DNA of 64,000 nucleotides, taken from Allofranklinella schreckenbergeri (lineage in GTDB: Bacteria; Pseudomonadota; Gammaproteobacteria; Burkholderiales; Burkholderiaceae_C). Position 1 is the first letter of the stretch. The number at the start of each line of letters is the position of its first letter. A model generated the notes under the pieces. It searched no databases. It worked only from the letters and a program-made list of their open reading frames with translations, and was not told the origin of the DNA. The stretch spans positions 124,001-188,000 of the forward strand of contig NZ_RDQM01000003.1 of NCBI RefSeq assembly GCF_003703475.1, read 5' to 3'. The position numbers and the translations under genes are program-made. This document shows, in pieces, positions 42,916-51,667 of this stretch.

Positions 42916-44066
42916 TACGGCGTTCCTTTCGTGGGCGAGGGGGCAGGGGGCTGGGCCGCGCTGGCGGCTGGCGCAGGGTTGAGAGCCTGCGCAGCGGCGG
43001 CCAGCGGGCGGGGCTTGAGGCGCACGCGGTAGTTGATGAGCGTGTCGCACGCCAGCAGGCAAAACAGCAGCAGCCCCTGGAACATGCTGGAGAGCGATTT
43101 GGGCAGCCCCAACTGCGATTGCGAGACTTCGCCGCCGATGACGAACATGCTCAGCAACACGGCGGAAAACACCATGCCAAAGGGGTGCAGGCGGCCCACG
43201 AAAGCCACGATGATGGCCGTAAAACCATAGCCGACGGGGATGTGCGGGTTGAGCTGGCCGACGGGGCCGATGGCCTCCAGCGCGCCCGCCAAGCCCGCCA
43301 GGGCGCCCGAGGTCAGCAGCGCCGTCCACAGGGCGCGCCGGGCGGAAAAGCCCGCGTAGTGCGCCGCTGCGGGCGCCAGGCCGCCCACTTGCTGGGCAAA
43401 ACCGGCCTTGGTGCGAAAGAGAAACAGCCACATCAGCAGCCCGGCCAGCAGCGCAATCCACAGGCCCGCATTGGCGCGCGAGCCAGCCATCAGCCGAGGC
43501 AATTGGGTGACGGCCTCGAAGCTGGGCGTGCGCGGGAAGTTGTAGCCTGCCGGATCTTTCCAGGGGCCATACACCAGGTAATTGAGCAGCTGCACGGCGA
43601 CGTACACCAGCATCAGGCTCACCAGAATTTCATTGGTGTTGAAGCGGTCGCGCAGCAGGGCGACGATGCCGGCCCAGAGCATGCCGCCCGCGCAGCCCGC
43701 CAGCAAAATCAGCCCGACGATCCAGCCGCCCGTATTCGGCCCGGCCTGCAAGGCCACCCAGCCGCCGGCGATGGCGCCCAGCACGAACTGGCCTTCAGCG
43801 CCGATGTTCCAGACGTTGGAGCGAAAGCACAGCCCCAGGCCCAGGGCGATGAGCAGCAGGGGTGTGGCCTTGAGCATGATTTCGCCCCAGGCGTAGGCGT
43901 TTTTGATGGGCTCCCAGAAGAAGGCGTACAAGCCTTGCAGCGGCGATTTGCCCGAGAGCGCAAACAGCGCCGCACCCAGCAACATGGTCAGCGCCAGCGC
44001 AAGAAAGGGGGACAGGTACGCCCACAGCCGCGAGGGTTGGGGGCGGGCCTCAAGGGTAAGTCTCAT
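42915..44066 (-). CDS. BMP-type ABC transporter permease 1 (NupB/YufP-like)
   Basis: This 383-residue permease has about ten membrane segments: SPFLALALTMLLGAALFAL at the N-terminus, CFRSNVWNIGAEGQFVLGAI, GFTAIIVAFVGRLHPFGMV and a Pro/Ala-rich C-terminal tail. ATG 44066 is chosen. A TTG at 44105 in the same frame would start inside repeat R13 and is unlikely. Neither start has a clear Shine-Dalgarno site, so translation may rely on the upstream transcript. Confidence 0.85.
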   Translation of the reverse strand: MRLTLEARPQPSRLWAYLSPFLALALTMLLGAALFALSGKSPLQGLYAFFWEPIKNAYAWGEIMLKATPLLLIALGLGLCFRSNVWNIGAEGQFVLGAIAGGWVALQAGPNTGGWIVGLILLAGCAGGMLWAGIVALLRDRFNTNEILVSLMLVYVAVQLLNYLVYGPWKDPAGYNFPRTPSFEAVTQLPRLMAGSRANAGLWIALLAGLLMWLFLFRTKAGFAQQVGGLAPAAAHYAGFSARRALWTALLTSGALAGLAGALEAIGPVGQLNPHIPVGYGFTAIIVAFVGRLHPFGMVFSAVLLSMFVIGGEVSQSQLGLPKSLSSMFQGLLLFCLLACDTLINYRVRLKPRPLAAAAQALNPAPAASAAQPPAPSPTKGTP

Positions 44067-44100
44067 GCCGTTGAAAGTGTGGGGCTGCGAGTGGTTTTGT

Positions 44101-44173
44101 TTCAATCAAAAAGAAAAATGACTTTATTTCTAACTTGCCTAAATGGCAAAGTTTTGTTTCTTTTTGATTTGCA
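44101..44173 (-). repeat. Dispersed AT-rich intergenic element, copy R13, inside the BMP operon
   Basis: Minus-strand reading: CAAATCAAAAAGAAACAAAA, TTTGCCATTTAGGCAAGTTA, TTTTTCTTTTTGATTGAA. The ends form a 13-bp perfect inverted repeat (AATCAAAAAGAAA / TTTCTTTTTGATT). It separates the ATPase and permease genes. Confidence 0.85.
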
Positions 44174-44215
44174 ATTGAATGCCATCGAGCAGCGCGAAAA
44201 GGGTTCACAAGAGGG

Positions 44216-45850
44216 TTAGACCAAAGTGGCAATCTCCAGCGGGAGGGAGGGGGCGGTTTGCGGATCGTCCTGCGTCCACAACCCGCTCATCCACAGGCCG
44301 ATTTTCTCGACGCTGGCCTGCGCGCGCGGCAACGAGGGCGAGAGTGTACCTTTGGAGATCACATACAGGCGGTCGCTGATTTCGAACAACTCATCGAGCT
44401 CCTCACTGACGACCAGCACCGCGCAGCCCTGGTCGGCCATGCGCAGAATCTGGGCGCGGATTTGCGCCGAAGCGCCCACATCGACCCCCCAGGTTGGCTG
44501 CGCGAGGATCAGAATGCGCGGCTGCGCGCCCATTTCGCGCCCGAGGATGTACTTTTGCAAATTCCCGCCCGAGAGCGAGCGCGCCGCTGCATGGCTGCCT
44601 GCTGCACGCACGCCGAAGTCGGCAATGATGGATTGCGCGGCGGCGCCCAGCGCGCGCGGGCTGAGCCAGCCCAGCGGGGGCTTTTCCAGCCCGCGCGTGA
44701 GCAGCAGGTTGTGCGCCAGGCTCATGCTGGGCACGGTGGCGCGGCCCAGGCGCTCCTCGGGCACGAAGTGCAGCCCGTGCTGGCGGCGGCGCTGGGCCGG
44801 GGGCAGGGCGGCGGCATCTTGCCCGAACAGGCGCACGCTGCCGGGCAGGGCGCGCACGTCCTCGCCCGAGAGCACTTGCAGCAGCTCGTTTTGCCCGTTG
44901 CCGGAAATGCCCGCAATGCCCACCACCTCGCCCGCGCGCACCTGCAAATGCACATCGTGCAAATCGGTGCCGTACACATGCGTGCTGGGCAGACTCAGGC
45001 CGTGCACCTCCAGCGCGTTGGCGCCGATGCGGCTTTGGCGCGGTTGCGCGCGCGGCGGCTCAATGCCAATCATCAAGCGCGCCAGCGAGGCATCACTTTG
45101 CTGGCGCGGATTGACCACGCCGCGCACCTTGCCCTGGCGAATGACGGTGCACACGTCGCACAGCTCGCGGATTTCATGCAGTTTGTGGCTGATGTAGAGC
45201 ACGCTGCACCCCGAATCGGCCAGGCGGCGCAGCACCTTGAACAGCCCTTGCACCGCCTGTGGCGTGAGCACGGAGGTGGGTTCATCGAGAATCAGCAGCT
45301 TGGGATGCGCCACCAGCGCGCGCAGGATTTCCACCTTTTGGCGCTCGCCCACGCTGAGCGTGTGCACGGGGCGGTCGTGCTCCAGATCCAGGCCGAACAC
45401 GGTGGCGGCTTCATCCAGCAGCACGTCCAGCATCTCGCGGCTCATGCTCCACTCCTGGCCCAGCCAGATGTTCTCGGCCACGGTGAGCGAGTCGAACAGG
45501 TTGAAGTGCTGGAACACCATCGCCACGCCCAAATGGCGCGCATGCTGGGGCGAGCGCATGTGCACGGGCTGGCCGTCAAAGACGATCTCGCCCGCGTCCG
45601 GCGCGGTGGCGCCGTAGATGATCTTCATCAGCGTGGACTTGCCAGCGCCGTTTTCACCCAGGATGGCGTGAATCTGGCCACGCTCGACGCACAAATCAAT
45701 GCCATCGTTGGCCACAACGCCGGGGTACGTCTTGGTGATGCCGCGCAATTGCAGGCGGGGCGGCTGGGGCGAATTGAGCTGGGACAGCTCCGCCGATTCC
45801 AGCTCGGAGAGCGGGCGCGCAGGGGGAGGCGGGGAAACAGGTCTGGACAC
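44216..45850 (-). CDS. BMP-type ABC transporter double ATPase (NupA-like)
   Basis: This 544-residue protein has two ABC ATPase halves. The N-terminal half has Walker A GENGAGKST, signature LSVGERQKVEILRAL and Walker B LLILDEPTSVLTP. The C-terminal half has signature LSGGNLQKYILGRE and a degenerate Walker B (LILAQPTWGVD), as is usual for this sugar/nucleoside subfamily. It energises the two BMP permeases. It is the first gene of the operon and is followed by repeat R13. Confidence 0.9.
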   Translation of the reverse strand: MSRPVSPPPPARPLSELESAELSQLNSPQPPRLQLRGITKTYPGVVANDGIDLCVERGQIHAILGENGAGKSTLMKIIYGATAPDAGEIVFDGQPVHMRSPQHARHLGVAMVFQHFNLFDSLTVAENIWLGQEWSMSREMLDVLLDEAATVFGLDLEHDRPVHTLSVGERQKVEILRALVAHPKLLILDEPTSVLTPQAVQGLFKVLRRLADSGCSVLYISHKLHEIRELCDVCTVIRQGKVRGVVNPRQQSDASLARLMIGIEPPRAQPRQSRIGANALEVHGLSLPSTHVYGTDLHDVHLQVRAGEVVGIAGISGNGQNELLQVLSGEDVRALPGSVRLFGQDAAALPPAQRRRQHGLHFVPEERLGRATVPSMSLAHNLLLTRGLEKPPLGWLSPRALGAAAQSIIADFGVRAAGSHAAARSLSGGNLQKYILGREMGAQPRILILAQPTWGVDVGASAQIRAQILRMADQGCAVLVVSEELDELFEISDRLYVISKGTLSPSLPRAQASVEKIGLWMSGLWTQDDPQTAPSLPLEIATLV

Positions 45851-46086
45851 GGTTTGTCAAAGCATTAACGCCCGGCAGACGATGAACAGACAAGGCCGGG
45901 CGCAGCCGCGTATTATCCCCGCCCCGCTCCTTGCGGAATCGGTTGCGGTCTGTTGCAGGGGCCGTCTGCCGGTGCTTTTTTTGCATTTTTTTGCTTTCCT
46001 GCCCAATTGCGCTGCGCCTTTTTTCCGAGCGGGCTTTTCTCTCGCATCCGTTCTCCCGCCCTCTTTGCCTACTCCCTTGAAACCCC

Positions 46087-46998
46087 ATGTCCGATACCAC
46101 TTTGCCTCAGGCCCAGCCGAGCGCCCCAGGCGCCGATCCCCATGACAACCCCCACGCCACCGCCCGCGCCAATCCGCTCGGCCGCGACGTCGCCTACCCC
46201 GACCGCTACGACCCCGGCCTGCTCTTTCCCATCGCGCGCGCTGCTCAGCGCGAAGCCCTGGGCCTGCGCGGGCGGCTGCCCTTTGTCGGCGCCGATAGCT
46301 GGACGGCCTTTGAGCTGAGCTGGCTCAACTCGCGTGGCAAACCCCAAATCGCCATCGGCCACTTTCACTTTCCCGCCGAAACGCACAACATCATCGAGAG
46401 CAAATCCTTCAAGCTCTATCTCAACAGCTTCAACAACACCCGCTTCGACAGCGCCGACGCTCTGCGCCAAACCCTGCTGACCGATTTGACCGAAGCCGCC
46501 TGGCGCGGCGCGCCCGTGCAAGCCAGCCTGGGCGTGCGCCTGGTGCCGCCGCAAGACTTCGACGCCGAGCCGCTGGCCGAACTCGACGGGCTGGATCTGG
46601 ACCGCCTGGATGTGGAGTGCAGCGACTACCACCCCCGTCCCGAGCTGCTGCACAGCGACCGCAGCCAGGCCCACGTCAGCGAAACCCTCACCAGCCGCCT
46701 GCTCAAAAGCAATTGCCCCGTCACCGGCCAACCCGACTGGGCCAGCGTGCAAATCGCCTACCACGGCCACCCCATCGACCAGGCCACGCTGCTGCAATAC
46801 ATCGTGAGCTTTCGCAACCACACCGGCTTTCACGAAAACTGCGTCGAGCGCATCTTTGTCGACATCTGGCAGCGCTGCCAGCCCGTGCAACTGAGCGTCT
46901 GGGCGCGCTACACCCGCCGCGGCGGACTGGACATCAACCCTTTTCGCAGCAGCCAGCCCCAGGCCCTGCCGCGCAACGTGCGCACGGCGCGGCAGTAG
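46087..46998 (+). CDS. queF: NADPH-dependent 7-cyano-7-deazaguanine reductase
   Basis: This 303-residue type II (YqcD/QueF-long) enzyme reduces preQ0 to preQ1 in queuosine synthesis. The NADPH-binding region [17 protein letters not shown] is visible, as is the catalytic cysteine C210 in [11 protein letters not shown] and the Glu-containing [13 protein letters not shown]. The N-terminus is about 25 residues longer than usual (Pro/Ala/His-rich). It appears monocistronic; no preQ1 riboswitch is visible in the 236-bp upstream gap, which is pyrimidine-rich. Confidence 0.93.
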   Translation: MSDTTLPQAQPSAPGADPHDNPHATARANPLGRDVAYPDRYDPGLLFPIARAAQREALGLRGRLPFVGADSWTAFELSWLNSRGKPQIAIGHFHFPAETHNIIESKSFKLYLNSFNNTRFDSADALRQTLLTDLTEAAWRGAPVQASLGVRLVPPQDFDAEPLAELDGLDLDRLDVECSDYHPRPELLHSDRSQAHVSETLTSRLLKSNCPVTGQPDWASVQIAYHGHPIDQATLLQYIVSFRNHTGFHENCVERIFVDIWQRCQPVQLSVWARYTRRGGLDINPFRSSQPQALPRNVRTARQ

Positions 46999-47005
46999 TT
47001 ATTTT

Positions 47006-47078
47006 TCATATCGAAAAGCAAAAAAATGGCCTTGCTATGGCTTGTTGTATGGCTATGCTGTTTTACTTTGATGTGTAA
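47006..47078 (+). repeat. Dispersed AT-rich intergenic element, copy R14
   Basis: CATATCGAAAAGCAAAAAAA, GCTATGGCTTGTTGTATGG, TTTTACTTTGATGTGTAA. It is the first of a tandem pair between convergent queF and mmsB. Confidence 0.75.
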
Positions 47079-47094
47079 TACATGAATTTCTTTT

Positions 47095-47168
47095 TATATT
47101 TCAAAGGAAATAAAATTGCATTGTTTCGGCTTGATGGTTCAGGGGTTGGGTTTCCTTTGATGTGAATA
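47095..47168 (+). repeat. Dispersed AT-rich intergenic element, copy R15
   Basis: TATTTCAAAGGAAATAAAA, GCATTGTTTCGGCTTGATGG, GGGTTTCCTTTGATGTGAA. Second of the tandem pair, 16 bp after R14. Confidence 0.88.
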
Positions 47169-47181
47169 ATCATGCTGCATG

Positions 47182-47217
47182 AAAAAAGCCCTGCGCTGGC
47201 TTCCAACGCAGGGCTTT
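47182..47217 (-). terminator. mmsB terminator
   Basis: An 11-bp stem AAAGCCCTGCG / CGCAGGGCTTT with an 11-nt loop and a T-run on the minus strand, 30 bp after the mmsB stop. Confidence 0.85.
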
Positions 47218-47247
47218 GTCATGGCAAAGGCCGATGGGCTTTGCTGA

Positions 47248-48144
47248 TCAGGCTTGCTTTTGCAGCATCTTGATGATGCTGGAGAAATCCTCGCCGCCGT
47301 GGCCGCCGATGCTGTGGGCGGCGTAGATGCTGCGGGCCATGGCCCCCAGCGGGGTGCTGGCCTTGGCGGTGACGGCGTTCTCAAGCGCCAGGCCCAGGTC
47401 CTTGAGCATCAAGTCGGTGCCGAAGCCGCCGGTGTAGCCGCGTGTGGCGGCCGATGCCTCTTGCACGCCGGGCACGGGGTTGTAGACCTCCAGCGTCCAG
47501 TTGCCGCCGGAGCTGCGGCGCATGATTTCAGAGAGCACTTTCGGATCCAGCCCGTTGGCCATGCCCAGCGCCAGCGCCTCGCTGGTGCCGATCATCAAGA
47601 TGCCCAGCAGCATGTTGTTGCAGATTTTGGCGGTCTGGCCCGCGCCCACGTTGCCGGCGTGGAAGATGTTTTTGCCCATTTTTTCCAGCAGCGGGCGGGC
47701 GCGCTCCAGCGCGGCGTCGCTGCCGCCGACCATGAAGGTCAGCGTGCCCGCGGCCGCGCCTGCGGTGCCGCCGGAGACGGGCGCGTCGATGAAGTCCACG
47801 CCCTTGGCAGCGGCGGCCTTGCCCACTTTGCGGGCGGTGTCGGCGGCGATGGTGCTGCTGTCGATGATGAGCGTGCCCGCAGGCATGTCGGCCAGCAGGC
47901 CGGGCTGCTCGGCGGTGCCAATAAACATGCCTTCGACGTGCTGGCTGGCCGGCAGCATGGTGATGACGACCTCGGCGCCTGCGGCGGCTTCTTTGGCGCT
48001 GCCTGCGACGCGGATGCCTTGCTCGGCGTGGAACTTCTTGGCCGCTTCGGACAGGTCAAAGCCGCTGACTTCGTGGCCTGCCTTGTGCAGGTTCAAAGCC
48101 ATGCCGCTGCCCATGTTGCCCAGGCCGATGAATGCGATTTTCAT
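47248..48144 (-). CDS. mmsB: 3-hydroxyisobutyrate dehydrogenase
   Basis: This 298-residue NAD-dependent enzyme of valine catabolism oxidises 3-hydroxyisobutyrate to methylmalonate semialdehyde. Visible are the Rossmann motif FIGLGNMGSGMALNL, the substrate site DAPVSGGTAGAAAGTL, the catalytic lysine region GAGQTAKICNNML and KDLGLALENA near the C-terminus. The start at 48144 follows an AAGGAGACTC ribosome site. MmsA, which uses its product, is encoded 3.5 kb away on the same strand. Confidence 0.93.
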   Translation of the reverse strand: MKIAFIGLGNMGSGMALNLHKAGHEVSGFDLSEAAKKFHAEQGIRVAGSAKEAAAGAEVVITMLPASQHVEGMFIGTAEQPGLLADMPAGTLIIDSSTIAADTARKVGKAAAAKGVDFIDAPVSGGTAGAAAGTLTFMVGGSDAALERARPLLEKMGKNIFHAGNVGAGQTAKICNNMLLGILMIGTSEALALGMANGLDPKVLSEIMRRSSGGNWTLEVYNPVPGVQEASAATRGYTGGFGTDLMLKDLGLALENAVTAKASTPLGAMARSIYAAHSIGGHGGEDFSSIIKMLQKQA

Positions 48145-48200
48145 GAGAGTCTCCTTGGAAAGGGTTGTTGAGAGTTGAGGGAAAAAGGGGTGAAAGAGCG

Positions 48201-48641
48201 TCAATGCCGCAATGCGGCCGCGCCGCCGCCAGCCCATAGCCCGGCGGCCACGGCCAGCAGGCCCAGGCCCACGCTGGCCAGCACATAGCCCAAGGCCAGC
48301 GCCCACTGACGCTGGAGCAGCAGCGTCAGCGCCTCCAGCCCGAAAGCGGAAAAGGTGGTGAAGCCGCCCAGCACGCCGGTGAACAGAAACAGCCGCAGCG
48401 CGGGGCCAAGCCAATCGCCGCGCAGCGCCAGGCCCGCCAGCAGGCCGATGGCCAAACAGCCCAGCAGATTGACCGCCAGCGTGCCCCAGGGCAGCGGCGC
48501 CAGCCCTGCCGAGGGCGCGGTGGCAGCGCTCAGGCGCAGGCTCAGGGCGTAGCGGGCGATAGCACCCAGCAGGCCGCCCAGGCCGACCCACATCCAATAG
48601 GGCAGGGCGGCACTGGAGGCGGTGTGCAGCGGCGTGCTCAT
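48201..48641 (-). CDS. crcB: Fluoride ion channel CrcB (Fluc)
   Basis: This 146-residue membrane protein has four helices. The Fluc motifs GGLLGAIARYALSL, WGTLAVNLLGCLAIG and GVLGGFTTFSAFGLE are present. It exports fluoride as an antiparallel dimer. Its start overlaps the stop of the TfoX-like gene, so it is made from the same transcript. No fluoride riboswitch precedes the pair. Confidence 0.93.
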   Translation of the reverse strand: MSTPLHTASSAALPYWMWVGLGGLLGAIARYALSLRLSAATAPSAGLAPLPWGTLAVNLLGCLAIGLLAGLALRGDWLGPALRLFLFTGVLGGFTTFSAFGLEALTLLLQRQWALALGYVLASVGLGLLAVAAGLWAGGGAAALRH

Positions 48642-49048
48642 GCGCGCAGTCCTTTTGTCCGCTGACCCGCCTGTTGCCGTGCTCGCTGACGGGGCGCTGC
48701 CTTGGCCAGCGGGTTGTAGGCCAGGGCCTGCTCGATCCAGGTCTGAAACTGTGCCTTGGTTTGCAAGCTGGCCCATTCCACGAACACATAGCCGCGCATG
48801 ACGCGCTGGCCGTGGCGCATTTCGCGCGTGCCGGGGCGCTCCAGCGCGGCGTCGTGTTGCTCGGGGTGGATGCGGCACAGCAGCTCGTCCTCGCCCACGC
48901 CCAGGCACAGCTTGCCGTTGACCATGAAGGCGTAGCCGCCGAACAGGGTTTTTTCTGCCACTTCGGCGCTGGGCGCGCAGGCCAGCAAGGCATCGCGCAC
49001 GGCGTCGATGCGTTGCAGGGTGTGCGGGTCGAGGGGGCGGGCGGCCAT
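48638..49048 (-). CDS. TfoX/Sxy N-terminal domain protein
   Basis: This 136-residue protein holds the TfoX N-terminal fold: EVAEKTLFGGYAFMVNGKLCLGV and PGTREMRHGQRVMRGYVFV. It has a basic Gln/Arg-rich tail (PRQRARQQAGQRTKG). Full-length TfoX regulates competence in gammaproteobacteria, but single-domain proteins of this kind have no established role. Its stop overlaps the crcB start. Confidence 0.85.
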   Translation of the reverse strand: MAARPLDPHTLQRIDAVRDALLACAPSAEVAEKTLFGGYAFMVNGKLCLGVGEDELLCRIHPEQHDAALERPGTREMRHGQRVMRGYVFVEWASLQTKAQFQTWIEQALAYNPLAKAAPRQRARQQAGQRTKGLRA

Positions 49049-49073
49049 GCGGCGGGGCAGCGGCTGCGTTGGC

Positions 49074-50234
49074 TCAGCGGATCACATCCGGCGCGTCGCC
49101 GTCGAGCATGCGGCGGGCGATGATGACGCGCATGATTTCGTTCGTGCCTTCCAGAATCTGGTGCACGCGCGCGTCGCGCAGCAGGCGCTCGAGCGGGTAT
49201 TCGCGGATGTAGCCGTAGCCACCGTGCAGTTGCAGCGCCTCGTTGATGACTTTGAAGCCAAAGTCCGTGGCAAAGCGCTTGGCCATGGCGCAGTAGGTGG
49301 TGGCGTTGGGGTCCTGGCGGTCGAGCTTGCTGGCGGCCAGGCGCACCATCTGGCGTGCGGCCACCAGTTCGGTGGCCATGTCGGCCAGCTTGAATTGCAG
49401 CGCCTGGAAGGTGGAGATGGCCTTGCCGAACTGCTGGCGCTCCTGGATGTAGCGCTGCGCCTGGGCCAGCGCGCCCTGCGCGCCGCCGACCGAGCAGGTG
49501 GCGATGTTAATGCGTCCGCCGTCCAGCCCCTTCATGGCGATCTTGAAGCCTTCGCCTTCGTTGCCCAGCAGGTTGTGCGCGGGGATGCGCACGTTGTCGA
49601 AGCTGATGGTGCGCGTGGGCTGGCTGTTCCAGCCCATTTTTTGCTCTTTTTTGCCGTAGCTGATGCCCTCGGCGTTGGCGGGCACGGCAAAGGCCGAAAC
49701 GCCCGATGCGCCGGGGCCGCCGCTGCGCGCCATGAGCACCAGCACGTCGGTGCTGCCCGCGCCCGAGATGAAGGCCTTGCTGCCGTTGATGACGTATTCG
49801 TTGCCCACCAACTCGGCGCGGGTCTTGAGCGAGGCGGCGTCAGAGCCTGCGCCCGGCTCGGTCAGGCAGTAGCTGGCGAGCTTTTGCCCGCTGGTGAGCT
49901 GCTCGCCCCATTCCTTGCGCACTTCGTCGCCGCCCCAGGTGCCCAGCATCCAGGTGGCCATGTTGTGGATGGTGATGAAGGCGGTGGTGGAGGGATCGAC
50001 CGCGGCCATTTCTTCAAACACGAAGGTGGCATCCAGCCGCGGCAGGGCCAGGCCGCCGATGGATTCGGGCGCGTACAGGCCGCAAAAGCCCAGCTCGCCG
50101 GACTTGGCAATGGTTTCCTTGGGGAAGTGGCCTTCCTCATCCCATTGCGCGGCGTAGGGGGCCAGCTCGGCCTGGGCGAAGGCGCGCGCGGTTTCGGCAA
50201 AGGCCAGTTGGTCTTCGGTGGGTTCAAAGTGCAT
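49074..50234 (-). CDS. Acyl-CoA dehydrogenase, probably isobutyryl-CoA dehydrogenase
   Basis: This 386-residue flavoenzyme has the acyl-CoA dehydrogenase layout: YCLTEPGAGSDAASLKT (substrate/FAD site), TQ-like AFISGAGSTDVLVLM and LHGGYGYIREYPLERLLRD. The catalytic base is E362 in ILEGTNEIM. Its position between mmsA and mmsB on the same strand points to valine catabolism (isobutyryl-CoA to methacrylyl-CoA), although SCAD-type enzymes look alike. The start at 50234 has a GGAGACACTCC ribosome site. Confidence 0.87.
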   Translation of the reverse strand: MHFEPTEDQLAFAETARAFAQAELAPYAAQWDEEGHFPKETIAKSGELGFCGLYAPESIGGLALPRLDATFVFEEMAAVDPSTTAFITIHNMATWMLGTWGGDEVRKEWGEQLTSGQKLASYCLTEPGAGSDAASLKTRAELVGNEYVINGSKAFISGAGSTDVLVLMARSGGPGASGVSAFAVPANAEGISYGKKEQKMGWNSQPTRTISFDNVRIPAHNLLGNEGEGFKIAMKGLDGGRINIATCSVGGAQGALAQAQRYIQERQQFGKAISTFQALQFKLADMATELVAARQMVRLAASKLDRQDPNATTYCAMAKRFATDFGFKVINEALQLHGGYGYIREYPLERLLRDARVHQILEGTNEIMRVIIARRMLDGDAPDVIR

Positions 50235-50320
50235 GGAGTGTCTCCTTGGGTTGTTGTGGTTTGAGGGATGCGTTGGTTTTTCAGTCGCTGCGGCTGGCCC
50301 GGTCTCTCCAGCCTACCGGC

Positions 50321-50773
50321 TTACCATTTGCCTATGACAACGGCCAGCATGCCCGCCGCAATCAGCGGGCCGACGGGCACGCCCTTGAAGAAGGCTACGC
50401 CGATGACGGTGCCCACCATCAGGCCAGGCACTAGGCCGGGGTGCTCCATCATTAGCGGCAGGCCGCGCCCGCCCAGCCAGGCCACCAGCACGCCCACCGC
50501 CACGGCCAGCAGCGATTGCCAGTGGGTGAAGCTGCGCAGCACATCGGCCAGGGCGATTTTGCCGCTGGCAATGGGCGCCATGACGCCGATGAACAATATG
50601 GTGATGCCCAGATTCAGGCCGTGCTTTTGGATCCAGGGAAAGTACTGCTGCAAGGGCGTCATGCGCACCAGCAGCAGGGCCAGCATGGCGTAGGTGATGC
50701 TGTGGTTCTGGCTGACGATGCCCAGGGCGGCGATGGCCAGCAACAACAGCAAAACGGGGTCGAAGGCGGGCAT
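50321..50773 (-). CDS. DUF441 (YeaL-like) membrane protein
   Basis: This 150-residue inner-membrane protein has four hydrophobic segments. Family regions are [40 protein letters not shown] and [20 protein letters not shown]. Function unknown. It sits between the acyl-CoA dehydrogenase and an LprI-like gene; the upstream gap is 40 bp. Confidence 0.85.
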   Translation of the reverse strand: MPAFDPVLLLLLAIAALGIVSQNHSITYAMLALLLVRMTPLQQYFPWIQKHGLNLGITILFIGVMAPIASGKIALADVLRSFTHWQSLLAVAVGVLVAWLGGRGLPLMMEHPGLVPGLMVGTVIGVAFFKGVPVGPLIAAGMLAVVIGKW

Positions 50774-50813
50774 GGGCGCAAAAAATCTTCATCGCAATGG
50801 GCATCGCGTGCGC

Positions 50814-51209
50814 TCATTCCACGCTGTAGCCGTGCATCAGCCAGTGGCGCAGGGCTTGGCGGCGCAGGGCGTGCTGCTCGATCATGCAGGCGTGGTGTGC
50901 GCTGGCTGCGGGCGCGTGCAGGTCTGGCCCGGCGGGGGCTGCTTGCTGGCAATGCTGGCGCGCGGTGCGCCGCCATTTGTTCTGGTTGCCGCGCAGGGCG
51001 GGGCGTTCATGGGCCGAGAGCACCAGCAGCACGTCGCCATACAGGGTTTCGGTGGCATCGCGCACGGCCTCGAAGTCTTGCAGCGTGCAGGTGGCGGCGG
51101 TGCAAGCGGGCGAGGCCGGGGCCAGCGCTTGCGCCTGGGCCAGTGGCGCAGCGGCGCTCAAGGCCAGGGCGGCGATGGCAACAAAAAACAGGGGCGGGCG
51201 CAGGCGCAT
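50814..51209 (-). CDS. Secreted LprI/DUF1311-like small protein
   Basis: This 131-residue protein has a signal peptide (FFVAIAALALSAAAPLAQA). The mature part contains LQDFEAVRDATETLYGDVLL, then NQNKWRRTARQHC and CMIEQHALRRQAL, which fit the Cys-paired helical layout of LprI-type lysozyme inhibitor domains. The family call is by pattern only. It lies 13 bp downstream of the monooxygenase-like gene. Confidence 0.6.
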   Translation of the reverse strand: MRLRPPLFFVAIAALALSAAAPLAQAQALAPASPACTAATCTLQDFEAVRDATETLYGDVLLVLSAHERPALRGNQNKWRRTARQHCQQAAPAGPDLHAPAASAHHACMIEQHALRRQALRHWLMHGYSVE

Positions 51210-51222
51210 GGCGGTGAAGCGG

Positions 51223-51534
51223 TCAGTCGGTGCGGATCTCGCCGCGCTCGTTGTCCACTACCACGGGGCTGTCGAACCAGGCAATCTGCGGCTCGCAGTG
51301 GTATTTGTCGCGCACGAAGTCTTTCCATTCCTCCGTGTACAGCGCTTGGGCATGGGCCTTGCTCTGCCAGGTGTAGATGCCGCCAGCGGTGCGTCCATCC
51401 TCACTGACGATGTAGCGCTTGTGCAGCAGCCCGGCCACGCTTTGGTACTTGGGCGCGGTGCTCTCGAAAATGCGCTGGGCCTCCTGCCGCGTGACGGGCT
51501 GGGGCAGGGCAAAAGTGGTGACGGTGACGAACAT
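51223..51534 (-). CDS. Small YdhR-like monooxygenase-fold protein
   Basis: This 103-residue protein resembles the ferredoxin-like ABM/YdhR fold: VTVTTFALPQPVTRQEAQRI, GLLHKRYIVSEDGRTAGGIY, then TWQSKAHAQALYTEEWKD and a C-terminal CEPQIAWFDSPVVVDN. ATG 51534 gives the conserved start; the frame extends upstream without a better site. Enzymatic activity is not established. Confidence 0.75.
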   Translation of the reverse strand: MFVTVTTFALPQPVTRQEAQRIFESTAPKYQSVAGLLHKRYIVSEDGRTAGGIYTWQSKAHAQALYTEEWKDFVRDKYHCEPQIAWFDSPVVVDNERGEIRTD

Positions 51535-51619
51535 CGGCAAATCCTGCGGGCATGGCAATGCGGGGCATGCATGATGGCAAATGCGGTGGATGCGGGCACA
51601 CAGGCGTGCCGTGCACCCA

Positions 51620-51654
51620 CCGCAAACGGCCAGCAACTTTGGGGTTGCTGGCCG
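51620..51654 (-). terminator. mmsA hairpin terminator
   Basis: A perfect 11-bp stem CGGCCAGCAAC / GTTGCTGGCCG with a 6-nt loop, followed on the minus strand by TTTGCGG. The T-run is short, so termination may be partial, which would allow read-through to the small genes. Confidence 0.65.
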
Positions 51655-51667
51655 CTGCAGCCCGTGC

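Noticed and set aside
44067-44105. TTG start extending BMP permease 1 into repeat R13
   Set aside because: The extra residues derive from the repeat and its flank; no ribosome site supports it.
45851-46086. preQ1 riboswitch upstream of queF
   Set aside because: The gap is pyrimidine-rich but no H-type pseudoknot aptamer with the A-rich tail can be recognised.
49049-49073. Fluoride riboswitch ahead of tfoX-like/crcB
   Set aside because: Only 25 bp separate the upstream gene, too short for the aptamer.
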